A stretch of 64,000 bases of DNA from Paenarthrobacter sp. AR 02 (GTDB lineage: Bacteria; Actinomycetota; Actinomycetes; Actinomycetales; Micrococcaceae). The notes below the pieces were generated by a model that did no database searches, was not told where the DNA came from, and saw only the letters and a list, made by a program, of their open reading frames with translations. The DNA lies in the NCBI RefSeq assembly GCF_021538675.1, contig NZ_JAJUKH010000001.1:434001-498000 (forward strand), written 5' to 3'. Positions 55,370 through 62,416 of this stretch are shown here, piece after piece; the stretch's first letter is position 1; each line of letters opens with the position of its first letter. The position numbers and the translations under genes are program-made.

Positions 55370-57388
55370 TTGACCTCCCCCTCTATTCCCCGCAGCCCCT
55401 CGGTCTGGAACAGCATTGGCGGCCTCGCTTACGGGGGCGACTACAACCCCGAACAGTGGCCCCGGGACGTCAGGCTCGAGGACATTGAGCTCATGAAGGA
55501 AGCCGGCGTCAACTTCCTCAGCGTTGGCATCTTCTCGTGGGGCCTCCTGGAACCCAGCGAAGGCAATTACGACTTCGGGTGGTTGGACGAGGTCATGGAC
55601 AACCTCCACGGAGCCGGCATCAAGGTAGCCCTCGCCACGGCCACCGCTTCACCGCCGGCCTGGCTGGTCCGCAAGTACCCGGAAATCCTTCCCGTCACGG
55701 CGGAAGGCATCCGACTGGAGCGCGGATCGCGACGTCACTACACGCCGTCGTCAGCTGTTTACCGCCGGTATGCCACCGGCATAACGCGCGTGATCGCCGA
55801 GCGCTATAAGGACCACCCCGCGCTGGCGCTCTGGCACGTGGACAACGAACTCGGCTGCCACGTTGGGGAGTTCCACGGCGAAGAAGACGCCGCCGCTTTC
55901 CGCGCTTGGCTGGAACGCCGTTATGGCACCATCGAAGACCTGAACGAGGCTTGGGGAACGGCATTCTGGTCCCAGCACTACGCCTCATTCGACGAGATCA
56001 TCCCACCCGGAGCGGCCCCCACTACGCTCAATCCGGGCCAGCAACTGGACTTCGTCCGATTCAATTCGTGGGCCTTCATCGACTTCTACAGGGAACTATT
56101 GGCCGTGATCCGCGAAGTCACTCCCAACGTGCCGGCAACCACCAATTTCATGGTCTCCAGCGCCACGAAAACCCTGGACTACTTCGACTGGTCCAAGGAC
56201 ATGGACGTCATCGCCAACGACCACTACCTGGTGGCGGCAGATCCTGAGCGCGCCATCGAACTCGCCTTCAGCGCCGACCTCACCCGTGGCGTGGCGGGCG
56301 GAGATCCGTGGATACTCATGGAACACTCGACGTCGGCGGTCAACTGGCAGCCCCACAACCAGCCGAAAATGCCCGGCGAAATGCTCCGGAACTCACTGGG
56401 GCATGTGGCCCGCGGCGCAGACGGGGTGATGTTCTTCCAGTGGCGCCAAAGCAAGGCAGGCTCCGAGAAATTCCACTCGGCCATGGTTCCCCACGCCGGC
56501 CGCGACACCCAGGTGTGGCGGAACGTCGTGGAACTCGGCGATGCCCTGGACAAGCTCGAACCTGTCAAGGGGTCCCGGGTGGAATCGCGCGTTGCGATCG
56601 TCTTCGATTACGAGGCCTGGTGGGCTTCCGAACTGGACTCGCACCCGAACAACTCCCTGAAATACCTCGACACGATGCGCGCTTTCCACCGCTCTTTGTA
56701 CCTCCGTGGAGTGACTGCGGACTTCGTCCACCCCTCCGCCGACCTGTCCGGATACGACCTCATCCTGGTCTGCACGCTTTACTGCGTGACGGACGCCGCG
56801 GCAGCTTCGATCGCCGCGGCAGCCGAGGGTGGCGCTACCGTCCTGATCAGCTACTTCAGTGGCATCGTCGACGAACGGGACCATGTCCGGCTGGGCGGTT
56901 ACCCGGGCGCTTTTCGGGATTTGCTGGGCGTCCGCAGCGAGGAATTCCATCCGCTTTTCCCAGGCGCTTCGGTCACGCTGAGCGATGGAACTGTTGGCAC
57001 GGTCTGGAGCGAACACGTATCTGCAGGCGCCTCCACAGACGTCCTGGCAACGTTCACCGGCTACCCGCTCGATGGTGTGCCCGCACTGACCCGGCGCACC
57101 GTCGGCAGTGGTTCGGCCTGGTACCTCGCAACGCTTCCGGACAACGACGGCATCGACGCACTGGCCGCCCGACTCATCGAGGAAGCAGGGGTGACGGCCG
57201 TGACCGAGTCCTCACCCGGCGTCGAACTGACCAGGCGGCGTGCCGAAAACGGCCGCAGCTTCCTGTTCGCCATCAATCACAGCCGCGAGGACCAGGCCGT
57301 CAAGGCCGACGGCGACGAGCTGCTCAGCGGGGCCCGCTTCACTGGCGTGGTTCCCGCCGGGGCGGTGGCCGTCATCGCGGAGGACTGA
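55370..57388 (+). CDS. Beta-galactosidase, glycoside hydrolase family 42
   Basis: A 672-residue cytoplasmic GH42 enzyme that releases galactose from beta-galactosides, often galactan oligosaccharides. The TIM barrel starts GGLAYGGDYNPEQWPRDV. The acid/base is Glu160 in LWHVDNELGCHVGEF, preceded by the substrate-binding Asn. The nucleophile is Glu318 in PWILMEHSTSAVNW. The trimerisation domain (~400-610) and C-terminal beta domain follow at normal length. The TTG start at 55370 has GAAGGAG 5 nt upstream, and the frame before it is promoter sequence. It is divergent from the cluster 2 importer and shares its operator region. Confidence 0.94.
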   Translation: MTSPSIPRSPSVWNSIGGLAYGGDYNPEQWPRDVRLEDIELMKEAGVNFLSVGIFSWGLLEPSEGNYDFGWLDEVMDNLHGAGIKVALATATASPPAWLVRKYPEILPVTAEGIRLERGSRRHYTPSSAVYRRYATGITRVIAERYKDHPALALWHVDNELGCHVGEFHGEEDAAAFRAWLERRYGTIEDLNEAWGTAFWSQHYASFDEIIPPGAAPTTLNPGQQLDFVRFNSWAFIDFYRELLAVIREVTPNVPATTNFMVSSATKTLDYFDWSKDMDVIANDHYLVAADPERAIELAFSADLTRGVAGGDPWILMEHSTSAVNWQPHNQPKMPGEMLRNSLGHVARGADGVMFFQWRQSKAGSEKFHSAMVPHAGRDTQVWRNVVELGDALDKLEPVKGSRVESRVAIVFDYEAWWASELDSHPNNSLKYLDTMRAFHRSLYLRGVTADFVHPSADLSGYDLILVCTLYCVTDAAAASIAAAAEGGATVLISYFSGIVDERDHVRLGGYPGAFRDLLGVRSEEFHPLFPGASVTLSDGTVGTVWSEHVSAGASTDVLATFTGYPLDGVPALTRRTVGSGSAWYLATLPDNDGIDALAARLIEEAGVTAVTESSPGVELTRRRAENGRSFLFAINHSREDQAVKADGDELLSGARFTGVVPAGAVAVIAED

Positions 57389-57412
57389 CACAAACCCCGC
57401 CTTAAACGAAGC

Positions 57413-57445
57413 GCCCCGGGCGGATCACGAATGATCGCCCGGGGC
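57413..57445. terminator. Bidirectional terminator between GH42 and the cluster 3 SBP
   Basis: Bases 57413-57427 pair with 57432-57445 (14 bp with one bulged G) over a CGAA loop. It lies between two convergent stop codons. Confidence 0.85.
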
Positions 57446-57463
57446 GGTTCCCGCGGATTAGGA

Positions 57464-58816
57464 CTAGCTGATGGCGGACTTCATTTCGTCCACGGCTTTC
57501 TTGCCCGCTTCGTCGGTGGAGAGCCTGTTGAACAGGACTTCGGAGGTGTAGCGCTTCACGATTTCCTGGATGGCGCCGGCACCCTTCGGCGGTGCGGCCG
57601 GAGCATCCCCGAGTTCGCCCTTGATCTGGTCGATGAAGGTCACTACCTTGACATCGGCCTTGGCGAGCTTGGGCGCAATGGCATCACGCACATCAGAGTT
57701 CGGGTAGACGCCGCGATCAGCGAGGAGGGCTTCGCCGGCCTTGACGTTGTTGGTCAGGAAGTCGATGAACTTCGCTGTTTCTTCAGGGTGCTTGGTGCGG
57801 GAGGAAGCGGACCAGAACTGGGAGGCCTTGTACCAAAGCTTGGCGTCGGCAGCCTTGCCGGTCTTGGACGGGAAGCGCAGGATCTGCAGCTCACCGCCGG
57901 CAGCCTTTTCGAGGGCCGGAAGCTGGTTGGACCACCAGAAGGCGAGACCGTTCTTGCCGGTTGCGAGCCCACTCTGGTCCAGCGGCGCAGCTTCGGCTTC
58001 AACTACCTCCGAGGCGGACGGGACCGCCTTCTTCTCGCTGAGTTCCTTCAGGAAGCTCCACCACTGGGCAATATCGGAGGGTTCGAAGCCCAGTTTGCCG
58101 TCATCGGTGTAGAGGGACTTGCCGTTTTGCCGGAGCCATACTCCAAGGGAAGCCTCATCGGTTCCATACGCCGCGGCTCCATAGGTGCCCTTGGGCGACT
58201 TGGCGGTGACCTCGGCCGAGATCCGCTCGAAGTCTTCCCAGGTCCAGGTTTTGTCATCGGGCAGTGCCACGCCTGCCGCCTTGAAGACGGCGGGATTGGC
58301 CAGGATGGTCGCAGCGTTGATGCCTGCCGCGATACCGGTCAGGCCCTTCTCGCTCTTACCCGCATCCAAGGCCGCCGCGTCCAGCTTGGATGTATCAATC
58401 TTGTACTTGGAGAGGTCCAGCAGTGCGCCACGAGTGGAGTACTCGGTGATGTACTTCTCGTCCATCTGGATGATGTCCGGGGCGTCATTGGCGGCAACCT
58501 GGGTGGCCAGCTTGTCCCAGTAGCCGCTCCAGTCTCCATACTCGGGCTTGATCTTGATGTTGGGGTTTTCGGCTTCGAAGGCCGCGATGGCTGCCTGGGT
58601 TACCTGGGCCCGCTTGTCGCCGCCCCACCAGGCGAAGCGAAGCTCCACTTTTCCGTCGGCGCTCTTGGCTTCCGAGCCGCCACCGCAGGCGGTGAGCGCC
58701 AGGACCGCGGCGGCCGTTGCCGCGACGAGGGCCGAGGCGCGGAGCCTGCGCTTGGTTCGGCGGGGGGCTCCTGTTGTTGCGAGGGCGACTGCTTCACCCT
58801 TGGGTTGTGCGGGCAC
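57464..58816 (-). CDS. Extracellular solute-binding lipoprotein, cluster 3
   Basis: A 450-residue family 1 sugar-binding protein. A long basic N-region (GAPRRTKRRLRASALVA) precedes the hydrophobic core and lipobox LTAC at residues ~40-43. Mature segments ELRFAWWGGDKRAQVTQAAI, PDIIQMDEKYITEYSTRG and KFIDFLTNNVKAGEALLADR are typical. It resembles the cluster 2 protein. The GTG start has GGAG 6 nt upstream. Unusually, it is encoded after its permeases, 155 bp downstream, and has its own promoter with a LacI-like and a GntR-like palindrome. Confidence 0.92.
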   Translation of the reverse strand: MPAQPKGEAVALATTGAPRRTKRRLRASALVAATAAAVLALTACGGGSEAKSADGKVELRFAWWGGDKRAQVTQAAIAAFEAENPNIKIKPEYGDWSGYWDKLATQVAANDAPDIIQMDEKYITEYSTRGALLDLSKYKIDTSKLDAAALDAGKSEKGLTGIAAGINAATILANPAVFKAAGVALPDDKTWTWEDFERISAEVTAKSPKGTYGAAAYGTDEASLGVWLRQNGKSLYTDDGKLGFEPSDIAQWWSFLKELSEKKAVPSASEVVEAEAAPLDQSGLATGKNGLAFWWSNQLPALEKAAGGELQILRFPSKTGKAADAKLWYKASQFWSASSRTKHPEETAKFIDFLTNNVKAGEALLADRGVYPNSDVRDAIAPKLAKADVKVVTFIDQIKGELGDAPAAPPKGAGAIQEIVKRYTSEVLFNRLSTDEAGKKAVDEMKSAIS

Positions 58817-58854
58817 TGTTGTCTCCGATCTTCATTGATCCTGATGCGATGTGG

Positions 58855-58866
58855 GAAAGCGTTTTC
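58855..58866. promoter_or_regulatory. LacI/CRE-like operator upstream of the cluster 3 SBP
   Basis: GAAAGCGTTTTC is a near-perfect palindrome 39 bp before the SBP start, just downstream of its promoter. Confidence 0.7.
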
Positions 58867-58878
58867 TTGGTTGTGATT

Positions 58879-58907
58879 ATGATACGAGTCACATTCTTGT
58901 ATTACAA
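58879..58907 (-). promoter_or_regulatory. Promoter of the cluster 3 SBP gene
   Basis: On the minus strand TTGTAA (58907-58902) and TATCAT (58884-58879) are separated by exactly 17 bp. Confidence 0.6.
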
Positions 58908-58909
58908 GA
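58895..58909. promoter_or_regulatory. Perfect palindrome TCTTGTATTACAAGA, GntR-like operator
   Basis: A 15-bp perfect palindrome overlaps the -35 box of the SBP promoter. A second ACTTGTATTA half-site follows at 58915-58924. The CTTGTAnTACAAG shape is typical of GntR-family operators. No GntR gene lies in the window. Confidence 0.55.
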
Positions 58910-58971
58910 TAGCGACTTGTATTAGTTGCTGGAACTTACGACGGCGCACCGGTCGGCCGTCGACGGCCGGC

Positions 58972-59895
58972 CTACTTGATACCGGTGGTGGCGATGCCCT
59001 TGATGAGGAATCGCTGGCCGAACAGGAACACCAGGAACACCGGGAACAACGACACGATGGACATGGCGAAGAGTGATCCCCAGCTGGTTGCGGACTGCGA
59101 ATCGACGAAGGCGCGCAGTGCAACGGGGACTGTGAACATGTCCGGATCCGTCAGGTAGATCAGGGCTCCGAAGAAGTCGTTCCACGTCCAGATGAACGTG
59201 AAGATGGTGGTGGTGGCCAAGGCCGGCACCATCAGGGGCAGGATCACGCGGAGGAAGATCCGCGGGTGTCCGGCGCCGTCGATGCGGGCCGCCTCGTCAA
59301 GCTCCTTTGGAATGCCGCGGATGAACTGGACCATGAGGAACACGAAGAACGCATCGGTGGCCAGGAGCTTGGGAACGATGAGGGGCCAGAAGGTGTTCAC
59401 CCAGCCGATCTGGGAGAACAGGATGTACTGGGGCACGATCACCACGTGGAAGGGCAGCATGATGGTCAGCAGCATGATGCCGAAGAACAGCTTCTTGCCG
59501 GTGAACTGCAAACGGGCGAACGCATAGGCGGCCATGGAGCACGAGACCAGGTTGCCCACGATCGAGCCCAAAACCACAATCGCCGAGTTGATCATGTAGT
59601 GCCCGAACGGGTGGGTCAGGGCCGACCAGCCGTCGGTGTAATTTGTCATGTCCAGGCTGTTCAGCCAGAGGCCCGGTTCGCGGAAGATCAGGTCATTGGG
59701 CCGCAGGGAAGAAACCACCATCCACAGGAGCGGGTAGATCATGACAAGCCCCACCACGATCAGGATGGCGTGCTTGACCAACCCTTTGACGCGGGCACTA
59801 CGGCTGAAGGCCAGGTTTCCGGGCGATTCACGGCGGCGCGGAGCCTTGCCCGGCTCGGTGGTTTTTGCTGCGGGAAGGCTCTGGAGTTTAGTCAT
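58972..59895 (-). CDS. Carbohydrate ABC transporter permease (MalG type), cluster 3
   Basis: A 307-residue CUT1 permease with six helices. The EAA loop is ELDEAARIDGAGHPRIFLRV. PFHVVIVPQYILFSQIGWVN and the ending FGQRFLIKGIATTGIK are conserved. The start ATG 59895 overlaps the upstream permease stop by 8 bp. It is close in sequence to the cluster 2 MalG-type permease, so the two importers probably arose by duplication and handle related oligosaccharides. Confidence 0.92.
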   Translation of the reverse strand: MTKLQSLPAAKTTEPGKAPRRRESPGNLAFSRSARVKGLVKHAILIVVGLVMIYPLLWMVVSSLRPNDLIFREPGLWLNSLDMTNYTDGWSALTHPFGHYMINSAIVVLGSIVGNLVSCSMAAYAFARLQFTGKKLFFGIMLLTIMLPFHVVIVPQYILFSQIGWVNTFWPLIVPKLLATDAFFVFLMVQFIRGIPKELDEAARIDGAGHPRIFLRVILPLMVPALATTTIFTFIWTWNDFFGALIYLTDPDMFTVPVALRAFVDSQSATSWGSLFAMSIVSLFPVFLVFLFGQRFLIKGIATTGIK

Positions 59896-60832
59896 CGTAG
59901 AACACCCAATACTTTGAAGCGATGAAGTTGATGGCGGTGAAGACGCCGATGATGACCAGCAGGACCCAGGCCATCGCTGAGGCGTAACCCATGTCGAACT
60001 GGCCGAAGCCCTTTTGATACAGGTACAGCGTGAAGAACATGGTGGAGTCGGACGGTCCGCCGTTGCCGCCGGAGACGATGAACGCCTGAGTGAAGGACGG
60101 GAACGAACCGATGATCTGGAGCACCAGATTGAAGAAGATGATGGGGCTCAGCAACGGGAGGGTGATCCGCCAGAACCGCTGGAGGGTGGTGGCGCCGTCA
60201 ACTTCCGCGGCTTCGTAGTACATGTTGGGGATCTGGCGCAGGCCGGCCAGGAAGATGATCATCGGAGCGCCAAACGTCCACACATGCAGGAGGATGATCG
60301 AGCCAAGAGCTGTGCTGGGATCCGAAATCCAGCCGGGTCCTTCGATGCCCACCATGGCCAGGACCTGGTTAACCAGGCCCGTGGTGCCGAAGATCTGCTT
60401 CCAGAGGATGGCAACGGCGACGGAACCACCAAGGAGTGACGGCAAGTAGAAGATGGAGCGGTAGAAGGGCAGGCCGCGAAGACCCTTGTCCAGGACCAGC
60501 GCGATCAGCAGGGCAACGGCCAACTGCAGGGGAACACCCACCAGTACATAGGTGAAGGTGACCCGCAATGAGTTGTGGAGGCGGGCGTCGCCGAACATCC
60601 GGACGAAGTTGTCCAGGCCCACCCATTCCGGAGGCTGCAGGAGGTTGTAGTCCGTAAAGGACAGGTACAACGACATCAGCATGGGGCCCACCGTGATGGC
60701 AACCAAGCCAACGAGCCAAGGAAGAAGGAAGATGTAGGCCGCTTTGTTGTCGCGGCCGTTAGCCTTCTTCTCTTCCTTGGTCATGGGGCCCTTGCGGCGG
60801 GTCATCGTTGAGAGTTCCCCAATGGCACTCAT
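59888..60832 (-). CDS. Carbohydrate ABC transporter permease (MalF type), cluster 3
   Basis: A 314-residue CUT1 permease with six helices (AAYIFLLPWLVGLVAITVGP first) and EAA loop YYEAAEVDGATTLQRFWRIT. WVGLDNFVRMFGD parallels the cluster 2 partner. The start ATG 60832 has GGGGGA 4 nt upstream; the open frame to 60979 is Arg/His-rich and unlikely. It is the first gene of cluster 3, divergent from the esterase gene across a 369-bp region with two LacI-like operators. Confidence 0.91.
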   Translation of the reverse strand: MSAIGELSTMTRRKGPMTKEEKKANGRDNKAAYIFLLPWLVGLVAITVGPMLMSLYLSFTDYNLLQPPEWVGLDNFVRMFGDARLHNSLRVTFTYVLVGVPLQLAVALLIALVLDKGLRGLPFYRSIFYLPSLLGGSVAVAILWKQIFGTTGLVNQVLAMVGIEGPGWISDPSTALGSIILLHVWTFGAPMIIFLAGLRQIPNMYYEAAEVDGATTLQRFWRITLPLLSPIIFFNLVLQIIGSFPSFTQAFIVSGGNGGPSDSTMFFTLYLYQKGFGQFDMGYASAMAWVLLVIIGVFTAINFIASKYWVFYDD

Positions 60833-61030
60833 GGATTCCCCCTCTCCGGACCGCGAACGCCCTGCGGCGTCCCCGTGTGTACTACAGCGGCCATGTGGTC
60901 TCCTTTGGTCATCGTGGCCATCCACGGAGTTCGAGTCTGTTGATGCTTGCCTTCCGGGATGCCGTCGATCTTCCGGCACTCCCCTGAGTTACCGGGATTG
61001 GCTCCCGATGTTCAGCGGCTCCGTACCAAA

Positions 61031-61042
61031 GTAAACGTTTTC
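61031..61042. promoter_or_regulatory. LacI/CRE-like operator O1, cluster 3
   Basis: GTAAACGTTTTC ends 1 bp before the TTGACC -35 box of the esterase promoter. Its centre is 45 bp from O2. Confidence 0.65.
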
Positions 61043-61071
61043 TTGACCCATGTACAGCCTTTTGCTAATTT
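61043..61071 (+). promoter_or_regulatory. Promoter of the esterase/oxidoreductase operon
   Basis: TTGACC (61043-61048) and TAATTT (61066-61071) are exactly 17 bp apart and are bracketed by the two LacI-like operators. Confidence 0.6.
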
Positions 61072-61074
61072 TTG

Positions 61075-61088
61075 AGAAAGCGTTTTCT
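61075..61088. promoter_or_regulatory. LacI/CRE-like operator O2, cluster 3
   Basis: AGAAAGCGTTTTCT is a near-perfect palindrome placed at the expected transcription start of the esterase operon. Confidence 0.72.
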
Positions 61089-61201
61089 TACGAAGCCGCC
61101 AGCATCGATTTCCCACGCTGAAGAAGCCCGGCGTGCGCCTCCGCACACCCTCCCGCATCGATAAGGCAGGACACCATTGTCAACCAACCCCAGCGCCTGC
61201 C

Positions 61202-62416
61202 ATGACTCCCGCTGACATGGCCGGAACTGCTTTTCGTCCGAGTGCGCTGGCCGGGTATGAGGACTGGCCAGGCTACGCGCCACACTTTCACCGGGCCGGG
61301 TCGGCCACCGCCCAGGAACTCAGCGACGTGCTTGGCATACCGGCTGTCGTCCCGGACCTTGGATACACGATCCACTCCGAAACAGCGCACGACGACGTCA
61401 TCACCACCCGCCTCTCCTGGCAGTTGGGCTTCGGGCCGAGGACGTCCGCGTGGCTCGTGCGCCCAGCCCACAGCACCGGCCCGCTGCCGGGACTCCTCGC
61501 GATGCACTGCCACGCCGGCATCAAGTCGTATGGCGCCGAACGGCTCGTGAAGCTTCCTGCCGGGGTCGAAGACCACGACGCCGATAGCCCTTTCCCGGGT
61601 GGCTTCGGCCCCGTGCCGCCAGGGTTGCAGGCGAAGCTCTACGGCGGCCGGGCCCTTGCCACCTGGTTGGCCCTACAGGGCTTCGCGGTCCTTGCCCACG
61701 ACGCCTTCATGTGGGGCAGTCGTCGTTTCGGGCTCGACCCCCTGCCCTTCCGCTCTGCCACAGCGGTAAGCGGCCAGCAGTCGCTCTGGCGGGAGGCCGG
61801 CGTCGAACCTTCCGCGTCGGCGCTCTACGACGCCGCGGCCGCAGCCCACGAGGAAACCGTGGCGAAAGCTGCGACGCTGCTGGGCAGCAGCGTCGCCGGG
61901 ACGGTGGCCCATGACGACCTCGCGGCGCTGGACATCCTCTCCTCGCTCCCGGGAGTGGACCAACACAGGATCGGGTGCCTCGGCTTTTCCGGCGGCGGCG
62001 GGCGGGCGATGCTGCTCGCGGCCCTCGATTCCAGAATTCGCAGCTACGTGGTGACGTGCATGATGACCACGTTCGCCTCGCTGTTGCCGTCGTACCTGGA
62101 TGCGCACTCCTGGTTGCTGCACTCCCCCGGCCTCGCCCAGCTGGGCGACTGGCCGCACCTTGCCGCCCGGTCCAGTGCACGCGCGCTGGTCCAGTACGCC
62201 CTCGATGACCAGCTCTTCCCGGAACAAGGAATGGGCGACGCCCACGCCCACCTCTCCAGCGCACTACCGGAGCTGTACACCGGTACTTTCTGGCAGGAAC
62301 CACACGTCTTCAGCAGAGCCATGCAAGACGAGGCAGCAGCTTTCCTCACCGAGGCCCTGCAGTTATCGGCCACCAAAACAACCCACGAACCTGACCCCGC
62401 TAGGACAGCATCATGA
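61202..62416 (+). CDS. Acetyl esterase-like alpha/beta hydrolase
   Basis: A 404-residue dienelactone-hydrolase/acetylxylan-esterase-like enzyme. The nucleophile elbow is CLGFSGGGGRAMLL, the acid is Asp in QYALDDQLFPEQG and the base is His in TFWQEPHVFS. HCHAGIKSYGAERL early in the fold and LAHDAFMWGSRRFGL are typical of this large-esterase group. There is no signal peptide, so it acts in the cytoplasm, probably deacylating imported oligosaccharide. The start is set at ATG 61202 (MTPADMAG); no good ribosome binding site is seen, and the frame is open from 61133. Its stop overlaps the next gene (ATGA). Confidence 0.82.
   Translation: MTPADMAGTAFRPSALAGYEDWPGYAPHFHRAGSATAQELSDVLGIPAVVPDLGYTIHSETAHDDVITTRLSWQLGFGPRTSAWLVRPAHSTGPLPGLLAMHCHAGIKSYGAERLVKLPAGVEDHDADSPFPGGFGPVPPGLQAKLYGGRALATWLALQGFAVLAHDAFMWGSRRFGLDPLPFRSATAVSGQQSLWREAGVEPSASALYDAAAAAHEETVAKAATLLGSSVAGTVAHDDLAALDILSSLPGVDQHRIGCLGFSGGGGRAMLLAALDSRIRSYVVTCMMTTFASLLPSYLDAHSWLLHSPGLAQLGDWPHLAARSSARALVQYALDDQLFPEQGMGDAHAHLSSALPELYTGTFWQEPHVFSRAMQDEAAAFLTEALQLSATKTTHEPDPARTAS

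Larger units (their letters stand above)
60833..61201. other. Divergent promoter region of cluster 3 (no gene seen)
   Basis: This 369-bp gap holds a plus-strand promoter (61043-61071) and two LacI-like operators (61031-61042, 61075-61088). Between 60833 and 61020 I see only high-GC sequence with no convincing ORF or structure. Confidence 0.6.

Noticed and set aside
57431..58876. 481-residue plus-strand ORF
   Set aside because: Antisense of the cluster 3 solute-binding protein; its Leu/Gly-rich translation has no motif.
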